DNA of 64,000 nt, from contig NZ_PYMI01000001.1 in assembly GCF_003025595.1 (NCBI RefSeq), forward strand, positions 310,001 through 374,000, in the 5' to 3' direction. The notes below the pieces were generated by a model. The model did not search any database. It was not told where the DNA came from and saw only the letters and a program-made list of their open reading frames with translations. How positions within the stretch are numbered: position 1 is the stretch's first letter; each line of letters begins with the position of its first letter. Source of the DNA: Photobacterium ganghwense (lineage in GTDB: Bacteria > Pseudomonadota > Gammaproteobacteria > Enterobacterales > Vibrionaceae). A program made the translations under genes and the position numbers. Shown here in pieces: positions 17,663 to 26,307 of the stretch.

Positions 17663-19831
17663 TTAAAACGCGTAGTCCACAGTAACCCCCCAGTTACGGC
17701 CAGCTTCCGCCTGACGGTCCAGTTTGCCCTGTTCGGTTGCCGTAGAGTCACCCGCAAGATTCTGGTACTGCCAGTATTTCTTATCAAAGGCATTAAAGAG
17801 GCCCGCACGTAGCGTCAGATCATTGGTGGGACGATAGTAAGTGGTCAGGTCAACCACCGCATAGCCCGGAGCATCCACATTCGGCTTTTGACCCGCATCA
17901 GGACCTTCCCATTCGTCTTTACGATCCGCCGCGGTAACCGTCAGTGCCCCGCCCCACATTTCGCTTGGCGCATCGTAACCTAGACCAACGACTGCAATAA
18001 ACGGCGCCACGGTGTCCAGGGTATCGCCGGTTTCTTTATTTTCCCCATCCATGTAAGTCATCGCCAGACGGGCATAGGTTCCCATCGGCGCACCAAAGGC
18101 TTCATCCAGCCACAGGCTGCCCTTCAGTTCTGAGCCATAAATACGGGCTTTATCGATGTTTTCATTTTTCGTGATATCAATGCCTCCCACATCATTGGTT
18201 TGACTCTTAATGAAGTTCTTATAGTCGTTATAGAAGAACGACATTTCGACTGCACCATAGCGGTTGTTCCCGCGCAGACCAATTTCGTAAGACTGGCTCT
18301 CTTCTGGTTTCAGGTCAGGGTTGGCTTCCAGTTTGTAGCCGTGTGCCGCATTGTCTTTGGCGTAGTACAGTTCGTAAATTGTCGGAGAGCGGAAACCTTC
18401 GCTATATTGCGCATAGGTGCTGAAATTATCTGTCCAGTGATAAACCGCCCCAAGGCGGGACGTCAGTTTGTCACTATTGTGTTCCTTCAGGCCAGAATCA
18501 CCTTGCGGCTTGGCTTTAAAATCGTCATAACGCAGCCCCGCAGTAACCACCATCTGGTCATCCATCAGGAAAATCTGGTCCTGAACAAAAACTGCGCGCT
18601 TCTCGGAATCAGACTTAGGGACTTCAGATGAACCCGGCGATGATGTGCCGCGATCCAGGAAGTAGTCAGTATAATCAAGGTCAAAACTGGCGTCAGAAGC
18701 TGCGATGCCGTAAGTCAGTTCGTGACGGCTACGGCTTAGCTGCAGTTCTTTCTGCATCTGAAGATCAAACTGCAGGCTGTCATCTTTGCCTTTTCGCAAA
18801 CGATCGCGGTTGCCGTAACGACCAGTGTGGTCGAAGTTATGGTGTTCGGTTTCGCTTTCCGACCAACTCAACTGCCATTTCAACGTATCAAAGACAACGT
18901 TGTTTGCCAGCCACTCGTGCTCCAGACCTACGCGATAGCGGTCATCTTTATCATCAAAATGCACGTTGGTGTAAACGAAGCCCGGCATCATACCCATGCC
19001 GCCATCATAGCCTTCCTGTGACAGATTCCGACCATCCTGGCTCTTGGTATTAAATTCCCCTGTCAGGCCGACACGGTGATTTTCGTTGAGCTGATAAAAC
19101 AGTTTACCCAGCACATTGTGAGAATCGTAGCCAAACGGGTTCGCCGCCCCACGCTGCTCGCCAATCACATCAGCACCATCGCCGTGTACTTCTGTCTCAT
19201 GACCATTGCGGTAAGTATAAATAACCATTGATTCCAGATCGCCGGTACGGTTTGCCAGCTCCACTGTGGCTTTATACTCATCGTTAGCACTGGCATAGCC
19301 AGTTTTAACGCCCACATGCGTATCGTCACCCGCTTGCAGCATATCCTCCGGTTTCTTCGTACGCATATACACGGTACCACCCAGCGCATCGCTTCCGTAA
19401 AGGGTTGAAGACGGCCCTTTATTGATTTCAATTGCTGTCAGGGTATCAACATCAAACCCGTTCGAGTTTTTACGCATTGCGTCAGCACCCGGGTTATAAG
19501 AGGAAGGCTGCTCTACGCCATCCAGCAACACTTTGACACGGTTGCCGCTCATGCCGCGGATGGTGAAATCCTGCATGCCAAAGCGACCTCTGCCATTCAC
19601 CTGCACCCCCGGCTCATACTTCACCGCTTGGGTAATGTCTGTGGCCAGATTCTGCTCCATCTCCTCCGCTGTAACTTTTGACACGCTGCTCGGTACATTC
19701 TTAATGCTTTGTTCAGAACGAGTACCCGATACAACGACTTCATCAAACACAGACACATTTTCTTTTGCCTGCAGTGAAGGAGAGATTGCCAGAATGACTG
19801 AGCTGGCGATCAAAGTGAGCTTGTTTGTCAT
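17663..19831 (-). CDS. hutA: TonB-dependent outer membrane haem receptor HutA
   Basis: The 722-residue protein has a signal peptide (MTNKLTLIASSVILAISPSL, cleavage near residue 22 after LQA), a TonB box-like segment (FDEVVVSGTR), a plug domain (about 40-150, with DFTIRGMSGNRVKVLLDGVEQP) and a 22-strand barrel ending in a C-terminal Phe (VTVDYAF). The haem receptor boxes are present as EGFRSPTIYELYY (FRAP box, about residue 478) and ANPDLKPE (NPNL box, about 502), with a His between them (AHGYKL). It binds haem at the cell surface and imports it using energy from the TonB system encoded at 52.3-54.1 kb. Start ATG 19831 has AGGAAA upstream. Fur-like palindromes lie directly upstream, so iron repression is likely. 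It sits alone between radD and rplY, away from the hut cluster. Confidence 0.9.
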   Translation of the reverse strand: MTNKLTLIASSVILAISPSLQAKENVSVFDEVVVSGTRSEQSIKNVPSSVSKVTAEEMEQNLATDITQAVKYEPGVQVNGRGRFGMQDFTIRGMSGNRVKVLLDGVEQPSSYNPGADAMRKNSNGFDVDTLTAIEINKGPSSTLYGSDALGGTVYMRTKKPEDMLQAGDDTHVGVKTGYASANDEYKATVELANRTGDLESMVIYTYRNGHETEVHGDGADVIGEQRGAANPFGYDSHNVLGKLFYQLNENHRVGLTGEFNTKSQDGRNLSQEGYDGGMGMMPGFVYTNVHFDDKDDRYRVGLEHEWLANNVVFDTLKWQLSWSESETEHHNFDHTGRYGNRDRLRKGKDDSLQFDLQMQKELQLSRSRHELTYGIAASDASFDLDYTDYFLDRGTSSPGSSEVPKSDSEKRAVFVQDQIFLMDDQMVVTAGLRYDDFKAKPQGDSGLKEHNSDKLTSRLGAVYHWTDNFSTYAQYSEGFRSPTIYELYYAKDNAAHGYKLEANPDLKPEESQSYEIGLRGNNRYGAVEMSFFYNDYKNFIKSQTNDVGGIDITKNENIDKARIYGSELKGSLWLDEAFGAPMGTYARLAMTYMDGENKETGDTLDTVAPFIAVVGLGYDAPSEMWGGALTVTAADRKDEWEGPDAGQKPNVDAPGYAVVDLTTYYRPTNDLTLRAGLFNAFDKKYWQYQNLAGDSTATEQGKLDRQAEAGRNWGVTVDYAF

Positions 19832-19844
19832 AGTTTCCTGCTTA

Positions 19845-19913
19845 TTGAAATCATTATCAAAAACAACATTTGATAAATTATCACAAATAAAAACGATAAT
19901 TACTATCATTTGC
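19845..19913 (-). promoter_or_regulatory. Cluster of Fur-box-like sites upstream of hutA
   Basis: Three overlapping palindromes resemble Fur half-sites: GATAATTACTATCATTTGC at 19895-19913, TGATAAATTATCA (perfect, 19871-19883) and TGAAATCATTATCA near 19846. They lie 15-80 bases ahead of the hutA start. Iron-dependent repression by Fur is the expected role; binding is inferred from sequence only. Confidence 0.75.
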
Positions 19914-20118
19914 ATTGTGATCAAGATCAATTTTCAGAATTTATTGCACACAAGGTCTCACTTTTAGCTATACCGACTTTTCATAAAAACGATGGCTAGT
20001 CTAGGGGTAGTACGGTTATCATTCTTGTCTTGCTGAGCTCTGCCGGATAATAGCAACACAATAAAGCAGCAACCCGCTTAACATCTCAGTAGTTAGTGAA
20101 AACAAATGACATTTCCCC

Positions 20119-20147
20119 TTGCCGCCTGTACCGAACACTGCTAATAT
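20119..20147 (+). promoter_or_regulatory. Sigma-70 promoter of rplY
   Basis: TTGCCG (20119-20124) and TAATAT (20142-20147) with a 17-base spacer. A start site near 20155 would give a leader of about 68 nt. Confidence 0.65.
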
Positions 20148-20162
20148 CCGCGCTCAATTTAT

Positions 20163-20196
20163 GACATCGCGTAAGGTCGCATTATGCGATGTCCTT
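20163..20196 (+). promoter_or_regulatory. Leader hairpin of rplY, possible L25 autoregulatory element
   Basis: In the short leader, GACATCGC (20163-20170) pairs with GCGATGTC (20186-20193). An alternative fold pairs AAGG-TCGCAT (20073 offset: 20173-20182) with ATGCGA and CCTT (to 20196). Enteric L25 is known to repress its own translation by binding its leader, which mimics the 5S rRNA site. Position and size fit such a role; this is inference. Confidence 0.45.
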
Positions 20197-20222
20197 ATTA
20201 GACAACTTAAAGAGACTTTAAG

Positions 20223-20501
20223 ATGAAATTTGAAGCAGAAGTACGTACTGACCTAGGTAAAGGTGCGAGCCGCCGCCTGCGTCACGCTAAAAAATTCCCA
20301 GCTATCGTTTACGGTGGTGAAGAAGCGCCAGTAGCAATCGTTCTGGAGCACGACTCAGTGATCAACCAAATGGATAAGCCTGAGTTCTACGAAGCAATTA
20401 CTCTGGTTATCGACGGTAAAGAAGTTCAGGTTAAGCCTCAGGACATCCAGCGTCACCCGTACAAGCCAAAAGTTGAGCACATGGACTTCAAACGCATCTA
20501 A
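20223..20501 (+). CDS. rplY: 50S ribosomal protein L25
   Basis: The 92-residue product is a complete short-form L25 ([20 protein letters not shown] at the N terminus, [17 protein letters not shown] at the C terminus), the gammaproteobacterial type that binds loop E of 5S rRNA in the large subunit. Length is close to E. coli L25 (94). The start follows TAAAGAGAC. It is monocistronic with its own promoter, a structured leader and a strong terminator at 20520-20549. Codon use (many CGT, GGT, AAA) looks like a highly expressed gene, as expected. Confidence 0.95.
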   Translation: MKFEAEVRTDLGKGASRRLRHAKKFPAIVYGGEEAPVAIVLEHDSVINQMDKPEFYEAITLVIDGKEVQVKPQDIQRHPYKPKVEHMDFKRI

Positions 20502-20519
20502 TTGCGGTTGTCTATTGCG

Positions 20520-20549
20520 AAAAAAAGCGCCCATTGGGCGCTTTTTTTA
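20520..20549 (+). terminator. Rho-independent terminator of rplY
   Basis: GCGCCC (20527-20532) pairs with GGGCGC (20536-20541), flanked by A7 and T7, so the pairing extends through the A/T tracts. Confidence 0.92.
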
Positions 20550-20649
20550 TACCTGATCGAAACGCAAACTCATCGATGAAAAATTGATGAAGAAAGCGTT
20601 CAGTGCTGGCTTCCTCACTCGCCCCTGCCGATTAGCCGTGTGGCTATTT

Positions 20650-20904
20650 TCAAAACAGATCTTGTTGAGGGGAGTCATGATCCTGAACGGACTGACCTGC
20701 ATCTTGCTGTTGTCTGGCTTTCAAGACTCGTTGATAACGTTGCCGACATAACCGAATCACATTGCGTTTCTGCTCATTCGTCAGATTTTGCCAGTGAAAC
20801 CGCTCATCACGAGAACGGAAACACCCTTTGCAATAACCCCGATTATTTGCCTGGCAAACACCGACACACGGGCTGGGAACGGTAAAGAAGTCTAATTGTT
20901 CCAT
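20650..20904 (-). CDS. DUF1289 small cysteine protein
   Basis: The 84-residue protein has the DUF1289 signature PSPCVGVC followed by YCKGCFRSRDERFHW, giving four cysteines in two CxxxC/CxxC pairs that probably bind zinc or an iron-sulfur centre. Such proteins are widespread and uncharacterised. Start is ATG 20904, preceded by a strong GGAGGGGGAG; the longer frame to 20934 runs through this ribosome site and is rejected. The C terminus is Gln/Asp-rich (QQQDAGQSVQDHD). No operon partners: it converges on rplY and is divergent from the next gene. Confidence 0.82.
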   Translation of the reverse strand: MEQLDFFTVPSPCVGVCQANNRGYCKGCFRSRDERFHWQNLTNEQKRNVIRLCRQRYQRVLKARQQQDAGQSVQDHDSPQQDLF

Positions 20905-21201
20905 CTCCCCCTCCTTCGGCGGCCATGATTTCATCAGTCTTTCTGATAATAATCGCTATTGGCTTTTTCTCCAACCGGTTAACACTTCATTAACTAACAT
21001 ACCGTCCACTTTACATTCTTCCGCTTGGATTAGGATCAATTGCCAGAGAAAAGCGGGGAAAAGACCCAACTTGCAAGACTAACAATAATTCTGCTACTGT
21101 TTACGAGGTTATCTGGAAGGAGCCAATCACTACTCATCCCACAAAAGACCGATGAATGGTTCATTGATCTTAGTGAGAACGCTGATTTTAAGGAGGGAGC
21201 C

Positions 21202-21516
21202 ATGGATTTTTTTGTACCATCTGCATCTGACCCACAGCAAGCCGAAGCGGTATTCACCTCGATTGCCAAACACATTCAGGCGCCAGCACAACAACAACGC
21301 GTCTACAAACTCGAATGGCGACATGAAGGAAAAGTCTGCCAATGCGAAATCGGTAAGCCGTTACCGGCAATTTTCCGAAACGACGAAACAGTTCTCGCAA
21401 TTTATGACTGCGGCGAGGTTTACAAAATTTGTACCCCTAACCGTGGTGCCATCAAATTTGACCCGATTCTGGCGTCTAAATCGGCCGTGCAACATGTAGA
21501 GTTTTTCAGCCACTAG
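21202..21516 (+). CDS. Small conserved-looking protein of unknown function
   Basis: The 104-residue protein (MDFFVPSASDPQQAEAVF) starts at ATG 21202 after AAGGAGGGAG; the longer frame from 21040 has no ribosome site. It contains one CxC (KVCQCEIGKP) and two more cysteines (YDCGEVYKICT). It is soluble, with alternating strand and helix character, and looks like a compact single domain. I do not recognise the family. A terminator at 21541-21566 follows, and polB converges from the other side. Confidence 0.7.
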   Translation: MDFFVPSASDPQQAEAVFTSIAKHIQAPAQQQRVYKLEWRHEGKVCQCEIGKPLPAIFRNDETVLAIYDCGEVYKICTPNRGAIKFDPILASKSAVQHVEFFSH

Positions 21517-21540
21517 TCACTGACTCGTTACTGGTTACTA

Positions 21541-21566
21541 AAAACGCGCCATCTGGCGCGTTTTTC
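21541..21566. terminator. Terminator between the 21.2-kb gene and polB
   Basis: CGCGCC (21545-21550) pairs with GGCGCG (21555-21560) with an A-run before and a T-run after. The T-run overlaps the polB stop codon. Confidence 0.8.
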
Positions 21567-23961
21567 AAAACAGCCCTAATTGCGGCGCTGTGATCTCTTC
21601 AAAATACTTACCGATAAATGGCAAAATACCATCAGCGACCGGCTTAAGTTGCTTATCAACATAGTGCTCGTAGTCAATCGGGCTCTGCTGGGCTTCTATC
21701 GGTTCGGGACCGTTCAGCGTAATCACATACTCAATCCAGCCACCATTCTGGTACTGTAATGACCGCCCTGCTTTCTGGTTCACTTCATCTGCCATACGGG
21801 CGGCCCTGACATGAGGTGGCACATTTTTCTGATATTCAGATAAGTTACGTCGTAACCTTTTGCGATAAACCAGCAACGCATCGTGCTTGCCGCTACGGGT
21901 ATCCTCCACATATTGTCTGACGTAGTCTTCCACATCCTGGGCGTGAAACACCTTATGGTACAGGGCCTGCTGGAAATTCTGAGCCAGTGCCGTCCAGTCT
22001 GTCCTGACGGTTTCCAGCCCTTTAAATACGATCTCTTCCTGATCCCCTTTCACCACCAGCCCGGCATAACGTTTCTTACTGCCAGTCTCCTGCCCCCGAA
22101 TGGTCGGCATAAGAAACTGGTGATAATGAGTCTCGTATTCCAGCTCCAGTGCGGATTCCAGGTTATAGGTTTCACGCAAATGATCCCGCCACCATTGGTT
22201 GATATAGGCAACCAACTCTTTCCCGATGGTGTCGGCTTGCTTAGCACTGTGCGCTGTTTTCAGTGAGACGAAGGTCGAGTCCGTGTCCCCGTAAATCACT
22301 TCATAGCCCTTAGCCTCAATCAGCTCACGAGTTGTCTTCATGATTTCATGCCCACGCATGGTGATGGAAGATGCCAGGCGATGATCAAAGAATCGGCAAC
22401 CGGACGAGCCCAGCACGCCATAAAAGGAGTTCATAATGATTTTCAGGGCCTGAGAAAACGCCTTCTCACCTTCCCGCTTGGCCTGATCACGGGCAGCCCA
22501 TAACTCTTCAATCATTTGCGGCAGGAAGTGGCGCTTACGGTGAAAACGGCCGCCCCGGAATCCGGCAATGGCCTGATCATCTTCCTTGCCTTCTTTCAGC
22601 AAGAGTCCCTCCACCAGCCCGAGAGGGTCAATCCGAAAAGAACGGATAATGGACGGGTACAGCGACTTAAAATCGAGTACCAGTACCGACTGGTACAACC
22701 CCGGTTTGGAGTCCATAACGTAGCCACCGGGGCTGGCAATCCAGTTCTCGCTTTCCAGATTGGGGGCGACATACCCGGCACGGTGCAACTGCGGCAAATA
22801 CAAATTGGTAAACGCGGCTACCGAGCCACCGACCCGGTCCAGTTCTACCCCGGTCAACCGACTGCGTTCAATGGCAAAATCCAGCAGGTGGGTATGCTCG
22901 AAAATACGTGAAACCAGCTTACAGTCCTGCAAGTTGTATCGCGCCAGCGACAGCTTGTCATGACGATACATGTGGTTAATTTCCGCCATACGGTCATGGG
23001 CGTTATGGATCGCCTTGCCCTCGCCCAGCAGTTCACGGGAGACCGACTCCAGCGACCAGGAACGAAAGTTGTAAGTGGCCGTTTTGAGGGTATCAATACC
23101 GTCGAGCACAACCCGACCGGGAAGCGTCAGAAACCCTTGTTGCGGATTTTGGGTAGACTGCCGCCAGTGCGGCGTTTGTCTGCCTCGTCCGATCCGCAAG
23201 CTCAACCCATTCCATTCAGCACGACGCAACAGCAGGCGGAAGTCGAAATCAATCACGTTCCAACCGATAACAATATCCGGGTCAAACTGTTCAAACCAAG
23301 TTTCCAGCGCCAGTAACAAAGCCTTTTCTGACTCAACCCATTCAATCCACGGCGCAGCCTCTTTCACCTCTTCCGGATTACCGACCATGATGACCCGGCT
23401 GTCAGTGTTACTATGCAACCCGACGGAGTACAGCACGCCTTTTTCTGAACATTCGATATCCAGTGACACCACAGATAAAACCGGCTTGTAGTCAGCGCTC
23501 TTTGCTTTTACCTGGGTGAAATCCTGATAACCATTCCGCTGCTGTTTAACGCCGCTGAACGCGATGCCGCCGCGAATAAAACGCTCCATCAAAAAGCGGT
23601 CTGCGAGACGGATATCTGCCTCATACGCTTCAATGCCTTCCGGAGTCAGATACTGACTGACCTGTAAGCTGTCTTTGACAGAGGTGCAATAACACGCGGT
23701 CATCGGTTCATGCCGAAAATTTTTCATCGGCAACGATTTCCAGTCAGCGGCAATCCCAGCCTGACGTAACAGCTGTTCTGCCTGAGCCTGATCCTGCTGG
23801 CGAATGAAGCACACCGGCTTATCCCCCTGCACTACCAGCTTTGCCGGACCGTCATCGGTACTGACCCATAAGGTGATTTCTGTCGTACCGCGAACATCGC
23901 GACTCTGACGTGTCAGCACAAAGCCTTTTGATTGAATAAGCAATGAAACCTCAGCAGCCAT
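21565..23961 (-). CDS. polB: DNA polymerase II (family B)
   Basis: The 798-residue enzyme (E. coli Pol II 783) carries all family B motifs. The 3'-5' exonuclease motifs are SLDIECS (acidic residues D167, E169), GWNVIDFDFRLL and YNLQDCKLV. The polymerase motifs are DFKSLYPSII (region II, about residue 428), KIIMNSFYGVLGSSGCRF (region III) and YGDTDSTFV (region I, about 558). It replicates past lesions and restarts forks after DNA damage. ATG 23961 starts the gene, six bases after the stop of the nucleotidyltransferase-fold gene, so the two are cotranscribed with polB second. In E. coli polB is SOS-induced; I found no clear LexA box near the upstream gene. Confidence 0.95.
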   Translation of the reverse strand: MAAEVSLLIQSKGFVLTRQSRDVRGTTEITLWVSTDDGPAKLVVQGDKPVCFIRQQDQAQAEQLLRQAGIAADWKSLPMKNFRHEPMTACYCTSVKDSLQVSQYLTPEGIEAYEADIRLADRFLMERFIRGGIAFSGVKQQRNGYQDFTQVKAKSADYKPVLSVVSLDIECSEKGVLYSVGLHSNTDSRVIMVGNPEEVKEAAPWIEWVESEKALLLALETWFEQFDPDIVIGWNVIDFDFRLLLRRAEWNGLSLRIGRGRQTPHWRQSTQNPQQGFLTLPGRVVLDGIDTLKTATYNFRSWSLESVSRELLGEGKAIHNAHDRMAEINHMYRHDKLSLARYNLQDCKLVSRIFEHTHLLDFAIERSRLTGVELDRVGGSVAAFTNLYLPQLHRAGYVAPNLESENWIASPGGYVMDSKPGLYQSVLVLDFKSLYPSIIRSFRIDPLGLVEGLLLKEGKEDDQAIAGFRGGRFHRKRHFLPQMIEELWAARDQAKREGEKAFSQALKIIMNSFYGVLGSSGCRFFDHRLASSITMRGHEIMKTTRELIEAKGYEVIYGDTDSTFVSLKTAHSAKQADTIGKELVAYINQWWRDHLRETYNLESALELEYETHYHQFLMPTIRGQETGSKKRYAGLVVKGDQEEIVFKGLETVRTDWTALAQNFQQALYHKVFHAQDVEDYVRQYVEDTRSGKHDALLVYRKRLRRNLSEYQKNVPPHVRAARMADEVNQKAGRSLQYQNGGWIEYVITLNGPEPIEAQQSPIDYEHYVDKQLKPVADGILPFIGKYFEEITAPQLGLF

Positions 23962-23967
23962 GACGGC

Positions 23968-24744
23968 TTAACCTATCTTTCTATCAATCTTATCAAACTC
24001 AGCCACAATCCAGCCGCCAAAGTCAGTAATCATGAAAAGAGTTGCTTTTTTTGGCACCTGAGTGCCGGAAATCAGAACAAATAGACGTTCAATCTCGGTC
24101 TTTTTTTCCGGGTAGTAACCCAAAAACATCTCGGCGGCCTGCTCAACAGACAATGCCAAGCGTCGTTCTCGATGAAACACCAATGAAAAACAGCTCCAGA
24201 CCATTTTTTTGGCAACAGAACGGCAGTCATCAAGATACTGGGCTACCACCCGGGTCGCCATAATGCGGCGTCGGTAATTTTCTAGTTGCTCGCGCAAATC
24301 ACCGTTTTGCATTTTGGCGATGTCCCAACTGGCCTCAAATTGGCCGAATCGGGATGACAGATCATCGCCCGACAGACACCGGCACCCGTGCTTCAACCAG
24401 AACCCCCAACGGAATATCCCATCCAGACCCAGAACGTCGTCCAGCGTCACCCACTGGATATCCAGCCCTCGAATCACCGAGCCGTATAAGTAGGCGGTGC
24501 GTCGTTCAATGACATCCAGCGTACTCAATTGGGCTGCGGTAAGGGGCCGGTGCAGCACCAGCGTCAGATTCAGATCAGATTGTCCGGGGTGTCCATCTCC
24601 TCTGGCAATACTGCCTGCGAGATACACGCTGTGCAGATGCACAGCCAGCCCCGCTTTAAGTTGATGGAGAATCCCGCTGACAACAGGCTGAAATTCCGGT
24701 TGAAGTGCAAAACGATTATCGAGAACAGGTAAAACACGTGTCAC
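23968..24744 (-). CDS. Nucleotidyltransferase-fold protein upstream of polB
   Basis: The 258-residue protein has the motif of the Pol beta superfamily (GSIARGDGHPGQSDLNLTLV, residues about 44-63). The typical D-x-D/E pair reads D-L-N, so one catalytic carboxylate is missing; a possible third acidic residue is in IQWVTLDDV. The C-terminal half is helical (REQLENYRRRIMATRVVAQYL) as in kanamycin nucleotidyltransferase-like and HEPN-type partners. Start is GTG 24744, the only upstream start in frame before the intergenic region. It probably forms an operon with polB (six-base gap). It could be an inactive or altered transferase; substrate unknown. Confidence 0.7.
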   Translation of the reverse strand: MTRVLPVLDNRFALQPEFQPVVSGILHQLKAGLAVHLHSVYLAGSIARGDGHPGQSDLNLTLVLHRPLTAAQLSTLDVIERRTAYLYGSVIRGLDIQWVTLDDVLGLDGIFRWGFWLKHGCRCLSGDDLSSRFGQFEASWDIAKMQNGDLREQLENYRRRIMATRVVAQYLDDCRSVAKKMVWSCFSLVFHRERRLALSVEQAAEMFLGYYPEKKTEIERLFVLISGTQVPKKATLFMITDFGGWIVAEFDKIDRKIG

Positions 24745-24940
24745 AGCTGGCCCTTATAGCGATCAGTCAACCTGCAAATTATAACGGTTTCATCCGTGTC
24801 TGTTTAACGTAAATCCCCGCTTAGTCGCAGTTACCGGAGACAAAATTTTTGGTTTCCCCATCATACCCATCATGAAAATGTTGGTGTTGCTGCCTTTCCG
24901 TGGTAATTTCCGTTTTTTATCTCACAGAAAGATCAAATCC

Positions 24941-25510
24941 ATGCCAAAAGCGAGTGATATTAAGAAAGGGGCCGCTGTACAGTACAACGGTAAATTGTTG
25001 CTTGTTAAAGATATTGATGTTCAGAGTCCGAGTGCTCGAGGCGCAGCTACCCTTTACAAAATGCGCTTTCGTGACGTGGCTACCGGCCTGAAAGTTGAAG
25101 AGCGTTTCAAAGGCGATGATGTTCTGGACACTGTCGACCTGTCCCGTCACCAAGTGACGTTCTCTTACGTTGACGGTAGCGAATACATCTTTATGGATGT
25201 AGAAGATTTCAGTCAGTACAGCTTCAACGAAGAAGACATTGAAGACGAACTGCTGTTTATCACTGAAGAAATTCAGGGACTGAGCGTACTGGTTGCTGAT
25301 GGTAAACCAGTTGGCCTGGAACTGCCTGCAACCGTTGAGATGGTGATCAACGAAACTGATCCGTCAATCAAAGGCGCATCTGCGTCTGCTCGTACCAAGC
25401 CAGCCCGTTTTACAACAGGTCTGACTGTTCAGGTACCTGAGTACATCTCAACCGGCGAAAAAGTTAAAATCAACGTTCAGGAACGCCGCTTCATGAGCCG
25501 AGCAGACTAA
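24941..25510 (+). CDS. efpL: Elongation factor P-like protein EfpL (YeiP)
   Basis: The 189-residue protein has three OB-like domains of the EF-P family and is nearly collinear with E. coli YeiP ([58 protein letters not shown]). The tip loop reads [12 protein letters not shown] with Arg at position 33 in place of the modified lysine of EF-P, which defines the EfpL subfamily. It binds stalled ribosomes and helps them through polyproline and related sequences without needing lysine modification. Start is ATG 24941 (AGAAAG upstream); the longer frame from 24872 is not supported. Terminated by a strong hairpin at 25535-25562. Confidence 0.94.
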   Translation: MPKASDIKKGAAVQYNGKLLLVKDIDVQSPSARGAATLYKMRFRDVATGLKVEERFKGDDVLDTVDLSRHQVTFSYVDGSEYIFMDVEDFSQYSFNEEDIEDELLFITEEIQGLSVLVADGKPVGLELPATVEMVINETDPSIKGASASARTKPARFTTGLTVQVPEYISTGEKVKINVQERRFMSRAD

Positions 25511-25534
25511 TTGTCTTGCTCCTGCTGACCTTTG

Positions 25535-25562
25535 AAAGGACAAGCTTCGGCTTGTCCTTTTT
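25535..25562 (+). terminator. Rho-independent terminator of efpL
   Basis: AAAGGACAAGC (25535-25545), TTCG loop, GCTTGTCCTTT (25550-25560), then T-rich sequence. Confidence 0.92.
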
Positions 25563-25760
25563 GTTTGGCCAAACCTCAGGGATTCAATCTTTACCCTCTC
25601 GCCAAAGCCGCCTGGTTTATACCAAACAGGCTTGCCAGGAAAACATACCCTGATTGTTGATGGCCTGGATTAAATCCCCCCTGCCCGCCCGCAAACGCTG
25701 GTATTCAGAGATGGTATCGTTATACTGTCGCTTTACTCCTTCATTAGACTGATACCGCTC

Positions 25761-26087
25761 ATGGACAATCAAGACCTGATTTCATACGACGACGTGATCG
25801 ACACCGCCTACGACATTTTCCTGGAAATGGCTTCAGACAATCTGGAACCTGCTGACGTGATGCTTTTCACCCTGCAGTTTGACGATCGCGGCGCTGCCGA
25901 ACTGGTAGAAACACAAGACGACTGGGCAGAACACGTAGGTTTTGACGTCGATAAAGACGTATACGCAGAAGTACGTATCGGCCTGGTTAATGAGGAAACC
26001 GACGAGCTGGACGATGTTTTCGCCCGTCTTCTGATCTGCCGCGATCCAGACAACAAATTCTGCCACATTCTGTGGAAACGTGACTGA
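25761..26087 (+). CDS. DUF440 protein, YciU/HI1450-like putative double-stranded DNA mimic
   Basis: The 108-residue acidic protein matches the YciU/HI1450 family (TAYDIFLEMASDNLEPADVMLF, DWAEHVGFDVDKDVYAEV, DDVFARLLICRD). Many Asp and Glu residues line one face in the known family structure, leading to the proposal that it mimics double-stranded DNA and occupies a DNA-binding partner such as HU. Start ATG 25761 fits the family length; the ribosome site is weak. It is monocistronic, and a 15-nt tandem repeat begins 13 bases after its stop codon. Function in the cell is not established. Confidence 0.88.
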   Translation: MDNQDLISYDDVIDTAYDIFLEMASDNLEPADVMLFTLQFDDRGAAELVETQDDWAEHVGFDVDKDVYAEVRIGLVNEETDELDDVFARLLICRDPDNKFCHILWKRD

Positions 26088-26100
26088 TTCAAGGCAGCTG

Positions 26101-26160
26101 GTTCTTAAGTGATAGATTAAAAAGTAACAGATTCTAAAGTAACGAATCTAATGTGGCTGA
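26101..26160. repeat. 15-nt degenerate tandem repeat, three to four copies
   Basis: Units at 26101, 26116 and 26131 (GTTCTTAAGTGATAG, ATTAAAAAGTAACAG, ATTCTAAAGTAACGA) share the xxTxxxAAGTxAxxx pattern; a fourth at 26146 is more decayed. It follows the DUF440 stop codon by 13 bases. Confidence 0.6.
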
Positions 26161-26253
26161 TGCATTGTCTGGCTGAAGACCGATTCGCGTCAGAAGATAC
26201 ATCACAAATAAATAACTCACTTAGACATCATATTTCAGTGCCACGAAAAAGCA

Positions 26254-26280
26254 GAAGGCGAGGTAAATACCTCGCCTTTC
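26254..26280. terminator. Terminator between the DUF440 gene and emrD
   Basis: AGGCGAGGTA (26256-26265) pairs with TACCTCGCCT (26268-26277). A-rich sequence on one side and T-rich on the other suit termination of emrD on the minus strand and of the plus-strand transcript. Confidence 0.8.
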
Positions 26281-26307
26281 TTATTACCGGCTCCGCTAAC
26301 TGAGCAG

